DNA from: Oscillospiraceae bacterium
GTDB lineage: Bacteria > Bacillota > Clostridia > Oscillospirales > Oscillospiraceae
Direction of reading: 5' to 3'
DNA: 7,988 nucleotides
NCBI GenBank assembly: GCA_020025615.1
Contig: JAHHRT010000069.1
Span: 1 to 7,988, forward strand
The notes under the pieces: model-generated
Databases searched by the model: none
What the model was told of the DNA's origin: nothing
What the model saw: only the letters and a program-made list of their open reading frames with translations
Made by a program: the position numbers and the translations under genes
Shown here: positions 1 through 5,953 of the stretch, in pieces
Layout: every line of letters begins with the position of its first letter
Numbering within the stretch: position 1 is the first letter of the stretch

Positions 1-1865
1 GCAAAGGCTCCCAGGTTATGGAGCAGAGAGCCGGAAATGGCGGTGACAATGCCGAAGGCAGACAGGAAGATCATCACCATGCTGGTGCAGATAGACAGCG
101 CCAGATTCTGATAGATGATATTTCTGGTTTTCCGTGCCAGCTCGATGACGAAGGGAATGTTTTCCAGATTGTTGTTCATCAGGGCAATGTCCGCAGAGTC
201 AATCGCCAGGTCACTGCCCATGGCACCCATGGCAATGCCCACATCTGCTTCCCGGAGAATCAGGGCATCGTTGATGCCGTCGCCCACTGCCAGAATCTTT
301 CCCTGGGATTTGTCAAGCTGCTGGAGACACTGAAGCTTGTCCTGGGGCAGAAGCTGGGAGAAAACCTGATCCATGCCGGCCTCCTGACCAATCCACTGGG
401 CAGGGGCCTCCCGGTCGCCGGTGAGCATCACCGCCTGATCGGCACCCAGGGCCCGCAGGGACTGGATGGCGTCGGCGGCTTCTGCCCGGATGGTATCGCT
501 GAAACAGAAACCGCCCATAAGCCGATTTCCGCAGCTCACATAACTGACGCTGCCCGGGGCCTGGGGAATCAGGTCCGCAGGAATGGGACAGCCGCAGGCT
601 TCAATCCACTGGGCACGCCCGAAGCGGATGGTTCCTGCCTGGCTTTCACCCTCCATGCCGGAGCCGGAAATCTCCCGAACAGCGGTGCAGGCGGGAACGC
701 TTGGGGCGGCTCCGTAAGCCATGACGGCTTTGGAAACCGGGTGGGTGGAGCTGGAAGCCACGGCCTGGGCATAGCCCAGCAGGGTTTCCGGGTCGGTGTC
801 TCCAAAGGGAAGAATCTCACTGAGGGCCAGTTCACCGTTGGTGATGGTTCCGGTTTTGTCAAAGACCACCGTTTTAATCTCGGTGAGGCTTTCCAGGAAC
901 TTGGAATTTTTAATCAGGATGCCCCGCTTGGTGGCGGCGGACAGGGCCGCAATCATGGGGGCGGGACTTGCCAGCATCTGCCCGCAGGGACAGGAGACCA
1001 CCAAAATAGCGATGGCCTTGGATACGTCCCGGGTGGCGAGAGCCACGGCAGCGGCGATGGACAGCACAAAGGGAATGTAGTAGACCAGGAAGCGGTCAAC
1101 AATCCGGGCCTCGGGGATGGACATATTCTCAGACTGTTCCAGAAGGCTCAGAATCTTGGAAAAAGAGGTATCCACATATTCCTTTTGAATTTCCACAGTG
1201 AGGGTGCCGTCCAGGTTCACCGTACCTGCGTAAACGGCATTTCCCGGGCGGACGTGGGCGGGTTCCGGCTCACCGGTGAGGGATTTTACATCCACATGGC
1301 TTTCGCCCTCCACCACCACGCCGTCGATGGGGATTCCTGCGCCGGGCTTTACCCGGATTCGCTGGCCCAGCTTGAGGGTTTTGGCATCCACCACCTGTTC
1401 CTGACCGTTTTCATAGAGGACGGCGGTGTCCTGCTGCATATTTTTGAGACCTTCGATTACATCCCGACCGCCCATAATGCTCCGCTCTTCCAGAATGTGG
1501 ACCATGTTGAGCAGCAAGGGAATCATCAGGGCCAGAATCAGCTGGCGGTTCAGGGCGCTGGCAAGGATGGCAATGCCCACCAGAATCTCCATGGCGTTGG
1601 TAAGGTCATCGGTGAAGATGCCCCGGATGCCTGTGACCACAATGGGAACGCCCTGAATCAGAAAGCCGATGACATAGAGAAGCCGAGGAACGATGGGGTA
1701 GGGGCCTTTCAGCACGTAGGTATAGAAGAGACCCACCCCAAGGCAGCACAGGGAAATCATGGCACTGACAATTTCTCGGGTCAGCTTCTTCCGGCCTGCC
1801 TCGGTGAGGTTGTTCTTTTGCAGATTTTGCAGGGTGCTGGCACCCATATGGTCAAGATTCTCCAT
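1..1865 (-). CDS. P1B-type heavy-metal-translocating P-type ATPase, C-terminal end beyond the window
   Basis: ATP-driven membrane pump of the P1B (transition-metal) class. The 621 complete codons visible cover nearly the whole protein; the rest of the last helix and the C terminus lie off the left edge. Residues seen: actuator TGE at 197-199, intramembrane metal motif CPC at 292-294 followed six residues later by Pro301, phosphorylation motif DKTGT with Asp336, the P1B-diagnostic His-Pro pair at 375-376, and GDGIND at 528-533. Predicted membrane helices lie near 33-53, 60-80, 91-107, 108-126, 257-277, 282-305, 588-606 and from 608 on. There is no N-terminal HMA domain or CxxC metal site. The start is set by AGGAGG six bases upstream and overlaps the preceding hflK-like stop by 14 bases. 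Oddities: CPC is followed by GQ rather than the usual AL, and the usual APAL after GDGIND reads ALIL. Helix 7 lacks an obvious copper-type YN or zinc-type Lys, and helix 8 carries His616-Asn617. The P1B assignment is firm; the metal is not determinable here. Confidence 0.95.
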   Translation of the reverse strand, partial: MENLDHMGASTLQNLQKNNLTEAGRKKLTREIVSAMISLCCLGVGLFYTYVLKGPYPIVPRLLYVIGFLIQGVPIVVTGIRGIFTDDLTNAMEILVGIAILASALNRQLILALMIPLLLNMVHILEERSIMGGRDVIEGLKNMQQDTAVLYENGQEQVVDAKTLKLGQRIRVKPGAGIPIDGVVVEGESHVDVKSLTGEPEPAHVRPGNAVYAGTVNLDGTLTVEIQKEYVDTSFSKILSLLEQSENMSIPEARIVDRFLVYYIPFVLSIAAAVALATRDVSKAIAILVVSCPCGQMLASPAPMIAALSAATKRGILIKNSKFLESLTEIKTVVFDKTGTITNGELALSEILPFGDTDPETLLGYAQAVASSSTHPVSKAVMAYGAAPSVPACTAVREISGSGMEGESQAGTIRFGRAQWIEACGCPIPADLIPQAPGSVSYVSCGNRLMGGFCFSDTIRAEAADAIQSLRALGADQAVMLTGDREAPAQWIGQEAGMDQVFSQLLPQDKLQCLQQLDKSQGKILAVGDGINDALILREADVGIAMGAMGSDLAIDSADIALMNNNLENIPFVIELARKTRNIIYQNLALSICTSMVMIFLSAFGIVTAISGSLLHNLGAF

Positions 1866-2850
1866 GGGCAGCCTCCTGAGATGTGGAAATTTCCGGCTGC
1901 TTCGGTGCCGGAGGTGTCAGAAATAGATTGGTGTCGCCGTCAGAAACCACCCGGACGGAGCCGATTTTCTCAAAAATCTGGCTGACCTTCTGAGAGTAGA
2001 TTCGGGCCTTGACACCGGCGGGGTCGCTTTCGTATTCCTCTAAAACGCCCCAGAACTCCGCAAGGTCCTGATTGGCGGCGGCGATTCGCTGGGAATAGGT
2101 GGAATCTGCCTGTGCTACAGTGGTATCTGCGTCCGCCTGGGCGGCGGGGAGCACCTTCTCCCGGTACTGCCGGGCGGTGCTCAGCATGGTGGAAACCTGA
2201 ACCGAGGCGGCGTTCACCTGGTCGTAAATGCCACGGACTTCCTCGGGCATGGCGACTTTGGTGAGCTCAATGCTCCGAAGGGCCACTCCCACATCTACCG
2301 CTTCCAGCTTCTGGGAAGCCCGGCGGAAGATGGCCTGGGTAAAAGCGTCCTTCTGGTCGGTGAGCAGGCTGTCCACCTTCATGGCGGCGGCCTCCCGGAC
2401 CATGGCGGAGCTGACGCTGGCGTCGATGATGGCGGGAATGTCCTTGGCCCGCAGGGCATACTTCACAGGATCGGAGACGGTGTACTTCACCGATGCGGAA
2501 ATCACCGCAATGTTATTGTCTCCGGTCATGACATAGCCGGTTTTGGAGGTCCGCCCGGTGCTTTCCCCGGAATCGTGGACAATGACGTTCTGCTGGAACA
2601 CCTGATCCGTGGGAATCACAATGACCTCGTCGATGATATAGGGAAAGGCCAACAGAAGGCCGGGGCCATGAACCTGCTCCTCGTAGGTATCGCCCACAAT
2701 CTTTCCCATCCGCAGAATGATGGCCTGGTTTCCGCTCTGGATAATGCGGATTCCGGAACAGAGGATACCAATGACCACAACGGCAATGAGAATACCAAAA
2801 TATTTGGTGGCTGCCTGGAGAACATCCGTAAACAGGGAGCCTTTCTTCAT
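1852..2850 (-). CDS. hflK: HflK-like SPFH membrane protein (332 aa)
   Basis: SPFH/prohibitin-family membrane scaffold. E. coli HflK pairs with HflC into a ring-shaped cage around the FtsH protease, with the SPFH domain on the outer face of the cytoplasmic membrane. Visible layout: short cytoplasmic N terminus, one membrane helix near 18-36, SPFH domain from about 37 to 210, an Ala/Gln/Asp-rich coiled-coil helix at about 212-275, and a short Pro-rich tail. HflK-like landmarks are the MTGDNNI segment at 108-114, EEVRGIYDQVNAA at 203-215, the REKVLPAAQADAD stretch at 230-242, and the LEEY...RIYSQKV segment at 270-289. Length is a little under E. coli HflK because the Gly-rich N-terminal tail is absent. 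It overlaps the hflC-like stop by ATGA, with AGGTGAGG just upstream, so translation is probably coupled. The family call is firm. Whether its client is FtsH or the neighbouring ATPase is unknown. Confidence 0.9.
   Translation of the reverse strand: MKKGSLFTDVLQAATKYFGILIAVVVIGILCSGIRIIQSGNQAIILRMGKIVGDTYEEQVHGPGLLLAFPYIIDEVIVIPTDQVFQQNVIVHDSGESTGRTSKTGYVMTGDNNIAVISASVKYTVSDPVKYALRAKDIPAIIDASVSSAMVREAAAMKVDSLLTDQKDAFTQAIFRRASQKLEAVDVGVALRSIELTKVAMPEEVRGIYDQVNAASVQVSTMLSTARQYREKVLPAAQADADTTVAQADSTYSQRIAAANQDLAEFWGVLEEYESDPAGVKARIYSQKVSQIFEKIGSVRVVSDGDTNLFLTPPAPKQPEISTSQEAAHGES
1872..1877 (-). promoter_or_regulatory. Ribosome binding site of the P-type ATPase gene
   Basis: A perfect AGGAGG lies six bases before the ATG at 1865, inside the last codons of the hflK-like gene. 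It decides the ATPase start over the internal Met codon at residue 7, and suggests the ATPase is translated by its own strong initiation as well as by coupling to the gene before it. Confidence 0.85.
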
Positions 2851-3908
2851 TTCTCCTCACCTGTTCCTTCCTGCTGGAGGAGCTGGGTGATGGCAGTCAC
2901 AAGGTCCTCCCGTTCCTGCTCGGGGAGCCGGCTCAGCAGGTATTTGAGATCCCGGAGCACCGTTTCGTCATCCTCGGGGGCCATGGTGTCGGCGTATTTC
3001 CTGAGAACGCTGAAGGGGTACTCGTCGGCCCGCACCACCAGAATGGTGGAGTCGTTTACCGATGCAACCAGGGTATCCAGCTCCTTCAGGAACTTGTAGA
3101 GGTCCATGTTGGCGGCCTGGGCCTGAGCATAGATCTTTGCCACTTCCGTTTCGGCCTTGGCGGTGATTTGGGCGGCCTGGGTAACACCATCGGCCCGAAT
3201 CCGGGCGGCCTCTGCGTCGGCATCGGTCTGAATCTTGTTGGCCTGCTTCCGGGCGTTTGCCAGAATGGTGTCGATATCCTTCTGCCGGTCGGCGGACATT
3301 TGCTCAAAAATGCTGTTGAGGTTGTTGGTGGGCAGGGACAAGGTCATAATGCTCACATCCACTACGTCGATACCGTAGTTCTGGGAGCAGCTTTCCCGGA
3401 CCCGCTGGAAGATCTCCTGCTGAATCTCATCCATCTGGATTTCCGCAGGATTGGTGGACACCAGAGCCGCCAGGTCATAGGCACCCAGGGTGCTGTTGGT
3501 GGCGCTGTACACCTGATCGCCGATGTAGGTTTCGGCGGAGTTGCTGACACCCACCCGATTGTGGTAGAGCACCGGGTCCTGAATCTTCCACACCACGTAG
3601 GACTGCAAAATCACGTTTCGCTTATCCCGGGTGGTGGTTTCCAGCCGTCCGGAGCGGAGATACTGGAGCCGTCCGTCGTAGGTTACCACGGTTTCAAAGG
3701 GCCAGGGAAGCTTTAAGTACACACCGGAATGGGTGATTTCCTGCCGGACTGCACCCAGCCGCAGAATCACGCCGGTGCTGCCTTCCCGGACCACCGCAGT
3801 GAATCCGAACCAGAAGAGCACCAGGGCCACCACGGCGGCAATGAGGTAGCGAAGGATTTTTCCGGAATACCCATGGGCACCCTTTTTTATGGTTATTTTC
3901 TGAAACAT
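2847..3908 (-). CDS. hflC: HflC-like SPFH membrane protein (353 aa)
   Basis: Second SPFH scaffold of the operon, closest by eye to HflC. One membrane helix lies at about 19-40, directly followed by VREGSTGVILRLG (40-52), the usual HflC entry into the SPFH domain. Further HflC marks are NVILQSYVVWKIQDP (98-112), GIDVVDVSI (179-187) and SADRQKDID (205-213). A long Ala/Lys/Gln coiled coil follows at about 207-267, then DLYKFLKELDT (269-279) and ILVVRADEYPF (289-299). Compared with E. coli HflC it lacks the inserted loop between the SPFH core and the GI-VVDV strand, and it adds an acidic helical tail at about 304-353. The start is supported by AGAGAGG nine bases upstream; the gap to the preceding gene is 18 bases. 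It is expected to co-assemble with the HflK-like partners in the membrane, exposing its SPFH domain outside the cell in a monoderm. Partner choice is inference. Confidence 0.9.
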   Translation of the reverse strand: MFQKITIKKGAHGYSGKILRYLIAAVVALVLFWFGFTAVVREGSTGVILRLGAVRQEITHSGVYLKLPWPFETVVTYDGRLQYLRSGRLETTTRDKRNVILQSYVVWKIQDPVLYHNRVGVSNSAETYIGDQVYSATNSTLGAYDLAALVSTNPAEIQMDEIQQEIFQRVRESCSQNYGIDVVDVSIMTLSLPTNNLNSIFEQMSADRQKDIDTILANARKQANKIQTDADAEAARIRADGVTQAAQITAKAETEVAKIYAQAQAANMDLYKFLKELDTLVASVNDSTILVVRADEYPFSVLRKYADTMAPEDDETVLRDLKYLLSRLPEQEREDLVTAITQLLQQEGTGEEK

Positions 3909-3926
3909 TCCATTGAACCTCTCTTT

Positions 3927-5660
3927 TTAAGATGGAATTTTCCCCAGATACAGGTGGGAACTGTCAACACCGTCGCCGACAATCACCAGGGACGGGTACT
4001 CGTAGGCTTTTTGCAGTGCTTCCAGATATTTATAGTAGCGATAGTCGGGACTGTCGGATTCCACACTTGCCATAAACTCGGCTACGGCAGCCTGGGCGGC
4101 GGCAATGTCGCTGTAGCTCTTGGCGGTGGCGGCATTGACATCGGTGTCATAGGCGGTCTGGGCTTCCTCCAGAACCTTGGCGGCTTGGGCCTGGGCATCC
4201 AGAAGGATTCGCTCTGCGTCGATTCCGGCGCTGATAATCTGTTGATACACCTCGGCAACCTCCACAGGGGGATGGATGCTTTCAATGACCACGTCCACGA
4301 TTTCCAGTCCTGTGTCATAACGGGCAATCCGCTCCATCAGCTCCTGCCGGAAGCTTTCGGAGAAGGCCACCCGGTCCAGAGCCAGAAGACTTTCCAGATT
4401 TGTGGTGATGGTTCTGGCGGTGATGACTTCATATGCGGCGGATTCCAGCAGAGATTCCGGGGAATTGCTGCAAGTGAGGTAGCGGTGGAGGTCTCCAATC
4501 CGAAATTCAATCCGCAGGTTGATGGAGACCAGCTCGTTTCCGCCGCCTAACAGCAGCTTGCTTTCGTCGCCGCCGTGGTTTTCTGTCCAGAGGTTGTCTC
4601 CTTTTTCCTCGTCGGTGGTGTAGCCAATGGTGATCTCCTTGAGGCTTTCCGTGTCGTACACATCCACGCTGTCAAAGGGCCAGGGGAGAATCATGTGCAG
4701 GCCGGGCTGTAAGCTTTCCTGGGAGAGCTTTCCCAGACGGTAGAGGGCACCCCGCTGGGTGGGGGCAATCTGGACAATGCCAGTGCTGAGCCAGAGAATC
4801 AGCAGGGCGGTGAGGAAGGTATAGGGGAGAAGCTTTTTCACCAGAGAGATGCTCCAAAGGGAGCGCATGGTGATGCCGGTATTCTCCTCTAAATAGGTGA
4901 GCAGATCCAGGTCGCCTTTTTTCCGGCGGTGCACGATCAGGCGCAAATCCGGGTGGGTGAGCAGCTCGCCTTTCATGGCGCGGATGCCGTAAAAAACAGC
5001 CAGCACCACAGATTGAAGGGCAAAGTATACCAAAAGAATACGGTAATACTGGCGATAGATCCGGGCAAGTCCCAGCATGGGCATGGCGGAAGTGACCGCG
5101 GCACCCAGGAAGAGAAACTTGTTCACACAGATGTGGCTGCGCAAAGTGGCAAGCAGACAGCTCCATCGGCCTTCCGGGGCATCCTTTAACAGATGCCCGC
5201 ACCAAATGTCCAGCACCAGCAGCAGGAAAAATCCCACGGTGAAGACCACGGGAATGTAAATGCTGATCGGGTGGTGGAAGAAGGGAATCCGCTTCTTCCA
5301 GAACCAGAGATGGTAGGGAACCAGGATCCCGAACAGAAGCAGGGTTTTGCAGCACAGGGGGTGCCGGACGATGGCTTCATAGATCTTCCGTCCCGCAAGA
5401 TACCCCCAGTAGAGAAGCCGGGATATCCGCTTCTTTTCCTGGGGCTCCGGTCTGGGGCTTGGCAGCCTGGGAAGGTCCAGCGCCAGCAGGGAAACCGCCA
5501 GGAGGGGCTGGAGAAAAATGGCGATGAGGGCCCGGCCGGATGGGTAGGGGAAGAAATAGAAAAAGAGCATCAGCTCCCCTGCCATGGCATAGAGGAGCAG
5601 CACCAGCAGACGCAGACTGCTGCGCGTTTGCGCTGGAGGATTATTTTTGGTATATTCCAT
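3927..5660 (-). CDS. HflK-like SPFH protein with N-terminal seven-helix membrane domain (577 aa)
   Basis: First gene of the operon. Residues 1-298 form a polytopic membrane domain with predicted helices near 15-37, 43-63, 101-120, 132-154, 180-199, 207-226 and 277-298. I recognise no known domain in the part before the last helix. Residues 299-480 are an HflK-like SPFH domain: VQIAPTQRGALYRLGKL (296-312), GLHMILPWPFDSVDVYD (320-336), INLRIEFRIGDLHRYL (380-395) and GLEIVDVVIESIHPP (451-465). An Ala/Gln-rich coiled coil spans about 478-530, and the C-terminal segment ends in SLVIVGDG (557-564). A Gly/acid-rich loop (348-375) replaces the short HflK linker. Seven helices, with the N terminus inside, would still put the SPFH domain outside, as in single-helix HflK. 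The ATG at 5660 was chosen because AAGGAG lies seven bases upstream; an in-frame ATG at 5831 would add 57 residues but lies upstream of both candidate promoters. The SPFH call is firm; the role of the membrane domain is unknown. Confidence 0.9.
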   Translation of the reverse strand: MEYTKNNPPAQTRSSLRLLVLLLYAMAGELMLFFYFFPYPSGRALIAIFLQPLLAVSLLALDLPRLPSPRPEPQEKKRISRLLYWGYLAGRKIYEAIVRHPLCCKTLLLFGILVPYHLWFWKKRIPFFHHPISIYIPVVFTVGFFLLLVLDIWCGHLLKDAPEGRWSCLLATLRSHICVNKFLFLGAAVTSAMPMLGLARIYRQYYRILLVYFALQSVVLAVFYGIRAMKGELLTHPDLRLIVHRRKKGDLDLLTYLEENTGITMRSLWSISLVKKLLPYTFLTALLILWLSTGIVQIAPTQRGALYRLGKLSQESLQPGLHMILPWPFDSVDVYDTESLKEITIGYTTDEEKGDNLWTENHGGDESKLLLGGGNELVSINLRIEFRIGDLHRYLTCSNSPESLLESAAYEVITARTITTNLESLLALDRVAFSESFRQELMERIARYDTGLEIVDVVIESIHPPVEVAEVYQQIISAGIDAERILLDAQAQAAKVLEEAQTAYDTDVNAATAKSYSDIAAAQAAVAEFMASVESDSPDYRYYKYLEALQKAYEYPSLVIVGDGVDSSHLYLGKIPS

Positions 5661-5667
5661 GAATATT

Positions 5668-5673
5668 CTCCTT
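5668..5673 (-). promoter_or_regulatory. Ribosome binding site of the seven-helix SPFH gene
   Basis: AAGGAG with a seven-base spacer to the ATG at 5660. This decides the start of the first operon gene against the longer in-frame reading from 5831, which would run across the candidate promoters. Confidence 0.85.
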
Positions 5674-5723
5674 AAAATCTGTAAAACCCGAAGAAGCTGA
5701 GAGGAAATCCCAAACCGGAAGGG

Positions 5724-5735
5724 GAGACCCGTCTC
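5724..5735 (-). other. Inverted repeat in the SPFH operon leader
   Basis: GAGAC-CC-GTCTC is a perfect 5-base inverted repeat. Its TCTC arm is shared with a second, longer-range inverted repeat (CTGAGA at 5697-5702 with TCTCAG at 5732-5737), so the leader RNA could adopt one of two mutually exclusive folds. No run of U follows either stem, so neither is a normal terminator. I recognise no riboswitch. The pairing is seen in the sequence; any function is speculative. Confidence 0.3.
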
Positions 5736-5762
5736 AGGATTCGGCGCTTTTTTCACAAAATA

Positions 5763-5791
5763 ATGGTAATACAAAGCGGGCAAAAAATCAA
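5763..5791 (-). promoter_or_regulatory. Candidate proximal promoter of the SPFH/ATPase operon
   Basis: Read on the minus strand: TTGATT (5791-5786) as -35, a 17-base spacer, then TACCAT (5768-5763) as -10. Each hexamer matches four of six consensus positions, and spacing is ideal. It would give a leader of roughly 95 bases. It competes with the distal candidate, whose -10 is better, and both could be used. Confidence 0.4.
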
Positions 5792-5796
5792 GGTGG

Positions 5797-5825
5797 ATTA
5801 TACAGCCCCTGTCCGTGACAGAAAG
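5797..5825 (-). promoter_or_regulatory. Candidate distal promoter of the SPFH/ATPase operon
   Basis: A perfect TATAAT lies on the minus strand at 5802-5797. The hexamer 17 bases upstream (CTTTCT, 5825-5820) is a poor -35, which suggests either activator dependence or a weak promoter. A 13-base palindrome sits in the spacer. Transcription would start near 5790 and give a leader of about 130 bases before the ATG at 5660. Confidence 0.5.
5809..5821. promoter_or_regulatory. Possible operator palindrome in a promoter spacer
   Basis: CTGTC-CGT-GACAG is a perfect inverted repeat with 5-base arms around a 3-base centre. It lies immediately upstream of the perfect TATAAT of the distal minus-strand promoter. 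Position between -10 and -35 is where repressors or MerR-type activators of metal-efflux operons often bind. The spacing here (17 bases to a weak -35) is not the 19-20 bases typical of MerR promoters, and no regulator gene is in the window. Confidence 0.35.
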
Positions 5826-5874
5826 ATTCACAAAATGATTGGAAAAAAATCTCCAGAAACAGGAATGGAGAAGA

Positions 5875-5903
5875 TTGCTTTTTTTGCCGAAACAGAGTAC
5901 AAT
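5875..5903 (+). promoter_or_regulatory. Candidate promoter of the nucleotidase gene
   Basis: TTGCTT (5875-5880), a 17-base spacer, then TACAAT (5898-5903), which matches five of six -10 positions. Transcription would start near 5910, leaving a leader of about 45 bases before the ATG at 5954. The -35 is only a half match, but position, spacing and the surrounding A/T-rich DNA fit. Confidence 0.55.
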
Positions 5904-5925
5904 AAAAAAACACCTTATGGGGTGT
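5904..5925 (-). terminator. Weak terminator-like hairpin facing the operon
   Basis: Read on the minus strand, ACACC-CCATAA-GGTGT is followed directly by six T. The stem is only five base pairs, three of them G-C, so it would be a weak intrinsic terminator. It would stop antisense transcription coming out of the nucleotidase gene before it reaches the operon promoters. On the plus strand the same sequence falls at the predicted 5' end of the nucleotidase transcript and could instead act as a protective 5' hairpin. Confidence 0.25.
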
Positions 5926-5939
5926 CAACGAAGATTATT

Positions 5940-5946
5940 GAGGAGG
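5940..5946 (+). promoter_or_regulatory. Ribosome binding site of the nucleotidase gene
   Basis: GAGGAGG with a seven-base A-rich spacer to the ATG at 5954. This near-perfect site fixes the start, and the signal peptide follows it directly. Confidence 0.9.
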
Positions 5947-5953
5947 ATAAAAA

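Noticed and set aside
18..1985. Long plus-strand open frame (655 aa) opposite the ATPase
   Set aside because: The minus strand encodes a clear P1B ATPase with all catalytic motifs. The plus-strand product is rich in His, Gly and Gln with no recognisable domain, a typical shadow of GC-biased codons.
5661..5831. 57-residue N-terminal extension of the seven-helix SPFH protein
   Set aside because: It would begin upstream of both candidate operon promoters and lacks a good ribosome binding site, while the ATG at 5660 has AAGGAG at ideal spacing.
5661..5953. Metal riboswitch or T-box in the divergent intergenic region
   Set aside because: Only short 5-6 base stems are present, and no conserved core of a known riboswitch or a T-box motif was recognised.
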